Below, piece after piece: positions 45,231 to 53,185 of a stretch of 64,000 bases of DNA. The DNA lies in contig JAUIES010000001.1 in assembly GCA_030429705.1 (NCBI GenBank), forward strand, positions 496,001 to 560,000, read 5' to 3'. The notes under the pieces were generated by a model that worked only from the letters and a program-made list of their open reading frames with translations, was not told the origin of the DNA and searched no databases. Within the stretch, counting starts at the first letter, position 1. The number at the start of each line of letters is the position of its first letter. The translations under genes and the position numbers were made by a program. Source of the DNA: Phycisphaerae bacterium. GTDB taxonomy: Bacteria; Planctomycetota; Phycisphaerae; Phycisphaerales; UBA1924.

Positions 45231-45962
45231 TCAGTCGAGGTCCGCACCTTGCTCGCGGTAGAACGGCCCGAGCGTCAGACGCGATGCATGATCCATCTTC
45301 TTGACCATGGCCCGCGACCAACCAGTGGCCGAGGCACCGCGTTTGGCGAGGTAGGCAGCGTACGCCGCGTCGTACGCGTCAATTTGTGCAAAGACCTCCT
45401 CGTCTGTTGGGTAGGTATCTTCGAACAGCACGCCAGGCGTTGGCAATCGCGGTCGTTCGTCAGGCGATTCTGCAGGTTTTCCAACACACAACCCGAAGAT
45501 CGGGTACACGCCGATCGGTAATCGCAGGACTTCTGCTACGCGAGCGAGATCATTGCGAATGCCGCCGATGTAGCAGATGCCATAGCCGAGTGATTCAAAC
45601 GCGATCACCATGTTCTGCGCAAACAGCGTGGCATCGATGACTGAAATCAGGAAGCCTTCGAGTTGTTGCCTGTACTTTTGGCCTGCGCATTCGCACAACA
45701 GTCTGTGTCGACGGGCATCGCCACAGATCACGAAGAACGCGGGTGCGTCAGCAACTTTCTGCTGCGGGCCGGCAAGGTCCGCGATCACGCGGCGGCTATC
45801 GGGGTTGGTGACACGAATGGCGCAGTAGGCCTGAACGGCACTACTGGTCGATGCCATCTGTCCGGCGCGCGTGGCGACTTCGATGTGATCGTCCGGAATC
45901 GGGTCGTCCGTAAACTTGCGAATCGACCGGTGCGCGAGCAATGTGTGAATCATGTCGTTCAT
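45231..45962 (-). CDS. Nitroreductase (NfsA/FRP-like, NADPH-dependent)
   Basis: A 243-residue FMN oxidoreductase. LLAHRSIRKFTDDPIPDD near the start binds FMN phosphate, ESLGYGICYIGGIRND near residue 125 and FGLCVGKPAESPDERPRLP near 155 are typical of the NfsA branch. The basic C-terminal region binds NADPH in relatives. It reduces nitro- or quinone compounds. The start gene spacing is short to the next minus-strand gene (membrane protein with zinc ribbon). Confidence 0.88.
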   Translation of the reverse strand: MNDMIHTLLAHRSIRKFTDDPIPDDHIEVATRAGQMASTSSAVQAYCAIRVTNPDSRRVIADLAGPQQKVADAPAFFVICGDARRHRLLCECAGQKYRQQLEGFLISVIDATLFAQNMVIAFESLGYGICYIGGIRNDLARVAEVLRLPIGVYPIFGLCVGKPAESPDERPRLPTPGVLFEDTYPTDEEVFAQIDAYDAAYAAYLAKRGASATGWSRAMVKKMDHASRLTLGPFYREQGADLD

Positions 45963-45984
45963 GACCGAGCGTAGTCGAGCCTAC

Positions 45985-47280
45985 TTAGTCGCGCTTTTCA
46001 ACCGTGTGTTCGAGGACGACATGTTCGACCCAGGGCAGACCGAACGGGATGATGGGTTCGCCGGCTTCGTCCCAGGCAGCACCCCATGACAGTTGCGTCG
46101 CTGCGCCGTAACAGATCCATGCTTCAGCGGTCACGCGAATCTGAACTTGCGCCCGCCTTGCGATCGTAAATGTTGGGACAGACTCTTCGGGTTTGCGTGA
46201 TTGGGTCCATTCGTCAAATCGATAGACGGACGAATAACGCGGCAAAAGCGTGTTGGCGACGGGTTGATTGTCAGCGGTAAACCCCCGGAAGACAATGCGC
46301 ACTTCGGTCGGGCCGAAAGGAGTTGATCGATTGACTGCGACGGCACGAATTTCGACGAACCCTTCGAGATCGGGCACAGGCTCTTCGCGCAATCGAAGGC
46401 TGACCATTTCACGGTAATAGCGTGCGGTCAGCGCCGCGTCGAGGCCACCTGCCGCGAATTGGCCGTCGAGCCACGCTGCGCTGCGTCCGTCCAATCGTCC
46501 TGATTCAAGCCTCGTATCCAGCAAGCGACGAATCAGATCGCTGGTCTGCTCTTCGGTCAGTGTTCGCTTGGTCAACTCGGCCCAGGCGCCGGGTGTCGAA
46601 CCACCCACACCCGCGACTTGCTCGATCAAAACACCGGTTGGTACAAATCGACTGATACTTCCAGCCAGGAGAGGGCTGAGAGAAAGCGAAAGCGCGAGCA
46701 CCATGAGAACAGCGCCCACAGCAACAAAAGTAGACGACCGTCTGGGCTCGCCGGCAATCGTACCAACCTGAGCCGACCAGACAGACCCGCACTCAGGACA
46801 GTTCTTCCCCCCTTCTTCGCTGAACGGGTAACCACAGGTTTCGCAGTGCAGTGCGGATCCGATGCGTCTCTGCAAGCCGTAACCGAAATACGCACACCCG
46901 AGTGGAATCAGCCCACCCCAGGCAAACTGCAACAGCCCCAGGGCTCGCAAACCCCAGGCCGCAACCGCCAGGACAACACCAAGAACAAACCAGATGGAAA
47001 GTACGATCAACCAGCGCAGGTTGTCAGCGATGCCGCGACGACGAGCAACACGACGAACAATGACATGGACAAGCAATGCCAGCACGCCAAAGCTGACGGC
47101 GAAGACGATCGTCCGCACACTGAAAAAACCGAGTAAAACACCACGGAGTGAAGCGCCGCTGTTCGACCCGGCAATGACAACCGCCATGATGCCGAAGACT
47201 GCCCAGATCAGGGCAATTAAAATGACCAAAGCCACAAGTGTGGTCTTTGACGCAATGACTGCGGACCCGCGCCCCGGCAA
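45985..47280 (-). CDS. Multi-pass membrane protein with Cys4 zinc ribbon, unknown function
   Basis: A 431-residue protein. Four or five hydrophobic helices (about residues 12-150) precede LHCETCGYPFSEEGGKNCPECG, a CxxC...CxxC zinc ribbon; another helix (VAVGAVLMVLALSLSLSPLLAG) and a soluble end of about 220 residues follow. The order membrane, ribbon, membrane, domain resembles the protein at 7016. Its TTG start is three bases after the S1 gene's stop, so they are co-transcribed. Confidence 0.65.
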   Translation of the reverse strand: MPGRGSAVIASKTTLVALVILIALIWAVFGIMAVVIAGSNSGASLRGVLLGFFSVRTIVFAVSFGVLALLVHVIVRRVARRRGIADNLRWLIVLSIWFVLGVVLAVAAWGLRALGLLQFAWGGLIPLGCAYFGYGLQRRIGSALHCETCGYPFSEEGGKNCPECGSVWSAQVGTIAGEPRRSSTFVAVGAVLMVLALSLSLSPLLAGSISRFVPTGVLIEQVAGVGGSTPGAWAELTKRTLTEEQTSDLIRRLLDTRLESGRLDGRSAAWLDGQFAAGGLDAALTARYYREMVSLRLREEPVPDLEGFVEIRAVAVNRSTPFGPTEVRIVFRGFTADNQPVANTLLPRYSSVYRFDEWTQSRKPEESVPTFTIARRAQVQIRVTAEAWICYGAATQLSWGAAWDEAGEPIIPFGLPWVEHVVLEHTVEKRD

Positions 47281-47283
47281 GCG

Positions 47284-48630
47284 TTAGCCCAAACCGCCCC
47301 GTTGCGGGCCGCCAGCAGCCTTGTACTTCTCACGCAAACGACGGAGTGCGGGGGTCTCCTTGAGGATTTCCTCGGCAGATCGCCCGTCACGATCACCTCG
47401 CCCTTTGCCGCGTCCCCCACCGCCTGTGTTGGCTGGCGGTTCTTTGGTCGCTTTGAGGCTGAGCGAAATTTTCCGCCCGTTTTCGTCGATTCGGAGAATC
47501 TTGACGGAGATCACCTCGTCTTGACGGACAACATCATCAACCTTTGCAACACGCTTCCAGTCAAGTTCTGAGATATGCACCAATCCCTCGACCCCAGGTG
47601 CGATCTCGACGAACGCGCCAAAGTCCATGATCTTGGTGACCTTGCCAGTCACCTCAGCCCCTTCGGCGATCGAGCCTGCGGCTTCGGCAAATGGGTCGGC
47701 CTGGAGTTGTTTCATGCCCAGACTGATTCGCCCGGCATCCCAGTCGAGTTTGAGGACTTGCACACGAACATGCTGCCCTTCCTTGATGACACGCTCGATC
47801 TGCTTCTCGCCGTGCCCGATGCGTTCGTGTGTCAGGTCAGACATATGCACCAAGCCATCGACACCGCCGAGATCGATGAACGCACCGAACGGCATGATCT
47901 TGCGCACCGTGCCTTCGACGACATCGCCCTCGGCGAGCGACTCCTGCAGTTTCTCAGCCTTGGCTTTGCGCTCTTCGGCGAGCACCTCACGGCGGCTCAT
48001 CACGATGTTGCCTCGGCCGCGACGATCGACACGCTGTACGCGGCAGGTCATTTTCTCGCCAACAAACACAGACAAGTCTTTGATATGGTCAAACGAAACT
48101 TGCCCGGCAGGCATGAATGCAGCATGACCAGCAACATCGAGTTCAAGGCCACCCTTGTTCACACCGGTCACGCGAGCCTCAACCGTCTGACCCGGTTGAA
48201 GCATTTCCCAATCCGCTTTTTGGACAGCACCCGGGCGGTTGCAGATGTACACGCCTTCGTTGTCATCGCGCTTCGCGACCACAACCTCAAGTTCGCCACC
48301 AACGACCGGCAGGTCTTCATCATTTTTCCATGCCTGGCGCTCAACCACGCCGAGTTCCTTCGGCCCGAACTCAACGAAAATATCGGTGGGTCCAACGGAA
48401 ACCACGATGCCCTTGCGATGCTCTCGACCGGCTTGGACGACGCGCGGCCCTCGAATGGGCTTCTGGCTCTCGCCACCCGTCGCGGCATCGAGTTCGCTCA
48501 TGGCGGCTTCGATTTCGGCATTGATCTCGTCGCTGAGGGCAGCAGCGGGCGCGTGTGCCTGCGTGGGTGTGTTGTTGTCTGGTGTGCCCGTATCTTTGTG
48601 TTCGCCGTCGGTTGTCATGCTGTCCGCCAT
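47284..48630 (-). CDS. S1-domain RNA-binding protein (ribosomal protein S1-like)
   Basis: A 448-residue protein with four S1 domains in a row: [18 protein letters not shown] (near 70), [19 protein letters not shown] (near 150), [19 protein letters not shown] (near 235), [20 protein letters not shown] (near 320). A Gln/Asp/Thr-rich N-terminal segment comes first and a Gly/Arg-rich, charged end last. Ribosomal S1 helps load mRNAs on the ribosome; this four-domain form could be that or a relative. Confidence 0.87.
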   Translation of the reverse strand: MADSMTTDGEHKDTGTPDNNTPTQAHAPAAALSDEINAEIEAAMSELDAATGGESQKPIRGPRVVQAGREHRKGIVVSVGPTDIFVEFGPKELGVVERQAWKNDEDLPVVGGELEVVVAKRDDNEGVYICNRPGAVQKADWEMLQPGQTVEARVTGVNKGGLELDVAGHAAFMPAGQVSFDHIKDLSVFVGEKMTCRVQRVDRRGRGNIVMSRREVLAEERKAKAEKLQESLAEGDVVEGTVRKIMPFGAFIDLGGVDGLVHMSDLTHERIGHGEKQIERVIKEGQHVRVQVLKLDWDAGRISLGMKQLQADPFAEAAGSIAEGAEVTGKVTKIMDFGAFVEIAPGVEGLVHISELDWKRVAKVDDVVRQDEVISVKILRIDENGRKISLSLKATKEPPANTGGGGRGKGRGDRDGRSAEEILKETPALRRLREKYKAAGGPQRGGLG

Positions 48631-48741
48631 CGCTCGCCGTGTGTAAATTGCCGGGACTCAGCGTCCCGATCTCTCTCCAGTGTATCCGATCTGTGCGTCA
48701 CCCTCGCATGGCTTGATTGATGCGTGGGCAGCATCGTGTGT

Positions 48742-49839
48742 TCAATGGGCCGAATTCATGGTCTTACCGGACTGAATAAAGTCTTGAATGGAGGCCACAA
48801 TCCGCTCGGCAGTTCGTACATTGACGAACCCAGCCATGGCATCGATCTCAGGACGACGCCCTTGGCGAACCGCACCGATGAACTCCTCGATTTCCATCTT
48901 CAAGGGCTCAGCGTCATCGATGACCAATGGATCAATGTTGACCAACTCCGACCAATCGAGGTTCGTGAGGTCTTCGCCGCGACGCAACTGGTCGGCGACC
49001 TCCTGCATCTGCAGTTCATTGGCAGTGCGGCGAATGACCGTGCCTTTCTTGGTGGCATAGTCAATTTTGATGTACCCATTCTCACCCGAAATCCGCGTGA
49101 CGCGTTCGGTCTTGAGTGCGAGTCGGCTGGCGGTGATGTTGGCAACACACTTGCCTTGATCGTTCGGCAGATTGAATGTGAGACGAGCGTTGCACAAGTC
49201 TTCATGCTCTGTGACGACTGCAACACCGGCTGCGTCGACCGAGTCCGGCTCACGCCCCCCCATCAGCATCAACACGACATCAAGGTCGTGGATCATCATG
49301 TCCATCACGACACCGATGTCGACTGACCGAAAGGTCATCGGGCTGACACGGTGCACTTCGATGAAACGAGGTACGACTTGAAAGCCGCCCTCGGTTGCTC
49401 GCTGCATGGCGCGCATGACGGGGTTGAAGCGTTCGATATGCCCGACCATCAAACACGCGCCGCTGGACTCGGCGACATCTTTCAAACGCTCGGCGGTTTC
49501 TGCATCGGGCGCAAGCGGCTTTTCGATGAGACACGCCACACCGGCCTTAAGAAAGGGCACGGCACTCTTTTCATGACTGGTCGTCGGGACAGCAATGCTC
49601 ACCGCATCGACACCGGCTTCGAGGAGCGCTGCTTCTGTCTCAAACGCCACGGTGCCGTGACGCTCGGCAATCTCCTGAGCGCGTTCAAAATTCTGATCGA
49701 CAACGCCGACCATCTCGATGCCCGGCATTTCAGCGTAGACGCGTGCGTGGTGCTGACCCATGCGTCCGACACCGACCGCACCACAACGAAGCCGTGGCGC
49801 ATCGGATTGTCCATCGCCGTTCATCGCATTATTCGTCAT
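48742..49839 (-). CDS. Gfo/Idh/MocA family NAD(P)-dependent oxidoreductase
   Basis: A 365-residue sugar-type oxidoreductase. RCGAVGVGRMGQHHARVYAEM is the Rossmann GxGxxG; EKPLA near residue 115 has the catalytic lysine; HIERFNPVMRAM near 145 and DMMIHDLDVVLML near 200 complete the site. The GHIERFNP motif is typical of GnnA/WlbA-like UDP-sugar oxidoreductases, so a role in lipid A or surface-sugar synthesis is possible; not proven. Confidence 0.88.
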   Translation of the reverse strand: MTNNAMNGDGQSDAPRLRCGAVGVGRMGQHHARVYAEMPGIEMVGVVDQNFERAQEIAERHGTVAFETEAALLEAGVDAVSIAVPTTSHEKSAVPFLKAGVACLIEKPLAPDAETAERLKDVAESSGACLMVGHIERFNPVMRAMQRATEGGFQVVPRFIEVHRVSPMTFRSVDIGVVMDMMIHDLDVVLMLMGGREPDSVDAAGVAVVTEHEDLCNARLTFNLPNDQGKCVANITASRLALKTERVTRISGENGYIKIDYATKKGTVIRRTANELQMQEVADQLRRGEDLTNLDWSELVNIDPLVIDDAEPLKMEIEEFIGAVRQGRRPEIDAMAGFVNVRTAERIVASIQDFIQSGKTMNSAH

Positions 49840-49874
49840 AGAGATCCTGCACGCCCGTCGGGCGGTTCTTCCAC

Positions 49875-50207
49875 TCAGCCAAGTGTTCGATCAAGAGCAG
49901 CTGACAGATCATCAGCATCGCGAAGCCCGGTAAACCGCTCAACGATTTCGCCGTCCTTGAACACCATGATGGTCGGTATCGCCTGGACCTGGAGCTTCAT
50001 GGACAAATCGCGATTCGATTCAATATCGATCTTCCCAACTTTGGCTCGTCCTTCATAGGCATCAGCGACTTGAGCGACGATCGGTCCGAGCCGTTTGCAT
50101 GGCATGCACCACTCGGCCCAGAAATCGACCATCACCGGAATACTCGAATCGATGACATCCGCTTGAAAGTTATCTTCGGTGAACTCAAGCACATTCCCGT
50201 CTGCCAT
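49875..50207 (-). CDS. Thioredoxin with variant active site WCMPC
   Basis: A 110-residue thioredoxin-fold protein. VMVDFWAEWCMPCKRLGPIV carries the redox Cys34 and Cys37, with Met in place of the usual Gly in the CGPC motif; IPTIMVF gives the cis-proline. AAGGAG lies upstream of the ATG at 50207. It follows the Gfo/Idh gene upstream on the strand in the folP direction and may be part of the same transcript. Confidence 0.9.
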   Translation of the reverse strand: MADGNVLEFTEDNFQADVIDSSIPVMVDFWAEWCMPCKRLGPIVAQVADAYEGRAKVGKIDIESNRDLSMKLQVQAIPTIMVFKDGEIVERFTGLRDADDLSAALDRTLG

Positions 50208-50300
50208 GCCTGCTCCTTGCTGGGCTCTCACGCCCCAGATTCATTCTATTGCTCGCGTGCCCGATCGAACGAAGATCGAATGGGTCGCGAGCCAATCCTA

Positions 50301-51206
50301 TCACACCCAGTTGTCAGAGCCCACCTCGCCTCGGATCGCAGCCGCCGATTGAAGGGCAACACGCTGCAACGCGACATCGTGAACCCGAAAAACACGGGCA
50401 CCACGCAAATAGTGGCACACGGAAAACGCCGCGGAAGCCGATTTTCTTTCATCCGGGTCAGAATCACGCTCGAACGCCACGCGCCCCACAAAACTCTTGC
50501 GGCTGGCTGCACTCAAAACCCCAGCTCCGAGCCCTAAAAACGCTTTTGTCCCGCGAATGAGATCCAGATTTTGTTCAACTGTTTTGCCGAATCCCAACCC
50601 GGGATCAACAAGGATGGCATCACGCTCGATGCCCGTTTCCATGGCTCGTTGAACACGCCCGACGAGATCGTCACGGACCTGCGCCACTACATCATGATAA
50701 ACGGGAGGGGTTTCGTACTGGTCGGCGTAGGAATCGGCACCCGGAGGCCGAAGGCGATGCATGATCACCACCCCGAGCCCATGCTCCGCGATGACCGCAA
50801 ACAGGCCAGGGTCTTCTTCACCGCCCGACACATCGTTCACAATGGTGGCCCCGTCGCCGTCGGCAGCCGCGATCGCCGCCAACACAACTTGCGACCGGGT
50901 TGTATCGATACTGATCGGGAGTGTGATGCCTGATGATCGGATGGCTTCGATCGCGGGGATCACCCGCCTGATCTGTTCGTTAACAGTTACGCGCTGCGCT
51001 CCGGGGCGTGTGGACTCGCCGCCGAGATCGAGCAAATCGGCACCGTCGGCGACTGCTTTTTGCGCGGCTTCAACCACGCGCTGCTGCGTGTCGAGCATCC
51101 CGCCATCGGAAAAACTGTCAGGCGTGAGATTCATGATCGCCATGAGGCGAGGTCGATCGAGCGTGATCGCTCTGTGCCCTCCAAATCGCCAGACTGCATT
51201 CGTCAT
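50301..51206 (-). CDS. folP: Dihydropteroate synthase
   Basis: A 301-residue TIM-barrel. IMNLTPDSFSDGG near residue 25 and DLLDLGGESTRPGA near 57 are the pterin- and pABA-binding signatures; LVDPGLGFGKT near 215, SAASRKSFVGRV near 250 and FRVHDV near the end are all intact. It joins dihydropterin pyrophosphate with p-aminobenzoate in folate synthesis. Confidence 0.94.
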   Translation of the reverse strand: MTNAVWRFGGHRAITLDRPRLMAIMNLTPDSFSDGGMLDTQQRVVEAAQKAVADGADLLDLGGESTRPGAQRVTVNEQIRRVIPAIEAIRSSGITLPISIDTTRSQVVLAAIAAADGDGATIVNDVSGGEEDPGLFAVIAEHGLGVVIMHRLRPPGADSYADQYETPPVYHDVVAQVRDDLVGRVQRAMETGIERDAILVDPGLGFGKTVEQNLDLIRGTKAFLGLGAGVLSAASRKSFVGRVAFERDSDPDERKSASAAFSVCHYLRGARVFRVHDVALQRVALQSAAAIRGEVGSDNWV

Positions 51207-51224
51207 CGGATGACTCGCTCAGCA

Positions 51225-51260
51225 TAAGAAAAGCCGCTGCGCGAAATGCGCAGCGGCTTG
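51225..51260 (-). terminator. Rho-independent terminator after the exported poly-Met protein gene
   Basis: A 12-bp perfect stem (AAGCCGCTGCGC/GCGCAGCGGCTT) at 51231-51259 followed, on the minus strand, by TTTTCTTA. It lies about 30 bp after the stop of the 51292 gene and just before folP. Confidence 0.8.
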
Positions 51261-51291
51261 AGCGTATCACATTCACCCAACCGTCGACGGA

Positions 51292-53022
51292 TCAGAACCG
51301 AACGCCTTCTTCGCCATCGAACGAATCGGCTTGCATGGTCTGACTGAACTCAACCATCCACTCCATGACCTGACTGGGCACATGGATGCGGTTGACCAGT
51401 CCGCCGTCGCCTATTGAGGCACCAACGCCAATCGGGGGCATGGCATCCATGCGATCAAAGCCGGGCAAAGCGCCGAACATGGCAGCCATCGGACCGACGG
51501 TGTTCATGACCTGATCGATCGAAAGATAGAACTCCATGATGCGGCTGTCAGGCAAACGACCGGCAACCGTCTTCACAGACTCATTTGTGCCAAGACCGCC
51601 GCCATTGCGTGCCGCATTGATGGCTTTCTCCATGAGAGGCGTGTTCTGACTCAGTGTTTGCACGACCACGCCATCGACCGATGCGATGTATCCGTTCGGG
51701 CCGCCGTTCGGGCCGAACAGCATCGGCATCACCATTTGTGCAGCACCGACGGCTCCGCCGTCACCAGAACCATCCGGCTGCATGGACAACGCGTAACTGG
51801 CGACATCGACCCCGCTGATTGAGGTCGAACCTGCATCGAAGGTCGTCGAGTACTTCATGCCCTGAGCGGACTGACCGTTCATGGCGTTGAGCGCACCCTT
51901 CATCGTTTCGACAACGCCCGCACCATCTTTGGTCATGGTGACGGTCACCATGTTGCTGAAGATACCCGCACCCATCATCGGGACGCTGCCCATCGCGCCA
52001 GCGACACCGGTCGCGTTCTTCATCATTTCGAGGTAGTTGATACCGCCGGGGGCGCCTTCAGCTGCTGCTGCAGCCTGACCGAGTTCGGCGAGGATGGAAC
52101 TGATACCCGGGTTGCCGGTGTCGAACGCATAGGCGAACAGGAACTCTGAACTGGGCAACTTGTTGAGCATGTCAGCGGTGTTGCCTTTGCTCGCCAGACG
52201 CTTGGCTGAGGCTGACCCTTCCTTGAACTGCAGGCCGGTATCGAAACTGACACCTTCCGGGCTCATCTGGATCCCGAACAGACCTGCCTGACCGTCCTCG
52301 GCGAGTGAATCCATGAGGCCGGTCACCATTTCAAGCATCGGACCGGCCTGCTGCGCCTGTGGACCCATCATCATCATCATCATGCCCATCTGGTCCTTCA
52401 TCTGCGTCGCACCCTGGCGGATGAACGGCGAAAGGATCTCCAGATTGGCGATCATGGTGATGTCATTGCCTTCAAGGACCTGTTCGCCGGAAGGACCGAC
52501 GCGACGCATGTGACCATTGACATGCCCGCCGTCACCCTTGAACTCCTGGACGAGTTCGGGCATCGGACTCACGGCTGCAAAACCCCCCCCGACATCTTTC
52601 AGGTAGACATTGTTCCCGCCCATGTTCGCTTCGTAGACCGGGCCGGACCCAAGGGCACCAACGCCTTCACGCAGTTGCCCGAAGTCAGAAACAGGGAGGA
52701 GCATCACCATGGGCGGGCTATCAGGACCGGTGTCTTCACTCATATAAACGACGGCTGCTGCCGAACCTGCGCCGTTCATACCAGGCATGTCGATGAATGT
52801 CTGGACCATCGCCAGACCCATGTTCATCTGCAGCTGCTGATCGGCCGGGATGACCGACTCACCGAAGTTCTTCATGTCGTCAATAAATCCCTGCACATTG
52901 GGAATGACGACCGTGATCGCTGCATCATCCGGAACGCGGTCAAGCGACGCAGGAGGGCCGGCGAATGCCAAGGTTGTCATCGCCATGCCGCATGAAGCAG
53001 CTATCCAAGTACATTGTTTCAT
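51292..53022 (-). CDS. Exported Met/Gly-rich protein of unknown function
   Basis: A 576-residue secreted protein; the ATG at 53022 has AAAGGA upstream and a signal peptide ends near LAFAG. It starts with VPDDAAITVVIPNVQGFIDDM, which recalls DUF3352-type envelope proteins, and alternates helix with strands to IHVPSQVMEWMVEF. It contains a run of six methionines (about residue 208) and is Met-rich throughout. No firm family is assigned. Confidence 0.65.
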   Translation of the reverse strand: MKQCTWIAASCGMAMTTLAFAGPPASLDRVPDDAAITVVIPNVQGFIDDMKNFGESVIPADQQLQMNMGLAMVQTFIDMPGMNGAGSAAAVVYMSEDTGPDSPPMVMLLPVSDFGQLREGVGALGSGPVYEANMGGNNVYLKDVGGGFAAVSPMPELVQEFKGDGGHVNGHMRRVGPSGEQVLEGNDITMIANLEILSPFIRQGATQMKDQMGMMMMMMGPQAQQAGPMLEMVTGLMDSLAEDGQAGLFGIQMSPEGVSFDTGLQFKEGSASAKRLASKGNTADMLNKLPSSEFLFAYAFDTGNPGISSILAELGQAAAAAEGAPGGINYLEMMKNATGVAGAMGSVPMMGAGIFSNMVTVTMTKDGAGVVETMKGALNAMNGQSAQGMKYSTTFDAGSTSISGVDVASYALSMQPDGSGDGGAVGAAQMVMPMLFGPNGGPNGYIASVDGVVVQTLSQNTPLMEKAINAARNGGGLGTNESVKTVAGRLPDSRIMEFYLSIDQVMNTVGPMAAMFGALPGFDRMDAMPPIGVGASIGDGGLVNRIHVPSQVMEWMVEFSQTMQADSFDGEEGVRF

Positions 53023-53185
53023 CTGATGTGTCCTTTCGTGGTTGTCTCGTTCGTCCCCGCCGAGTGCGCAGAATCCTCGATCTCTCATTGGGAATCGGGG
53101 ACTCTGCTCTTGCACAACGCCAGTGTTGGCAGATTATTCTAGGTCGGCATTCGAAAGTCGCAGACTGTCAGCAAGGAGCGGTTGT

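Noticed and set aside
47575-48720. Plus-strand ORF over the S1-domain gene
   Set aside because: Antisense to four well-kept S1 domains; not supported.
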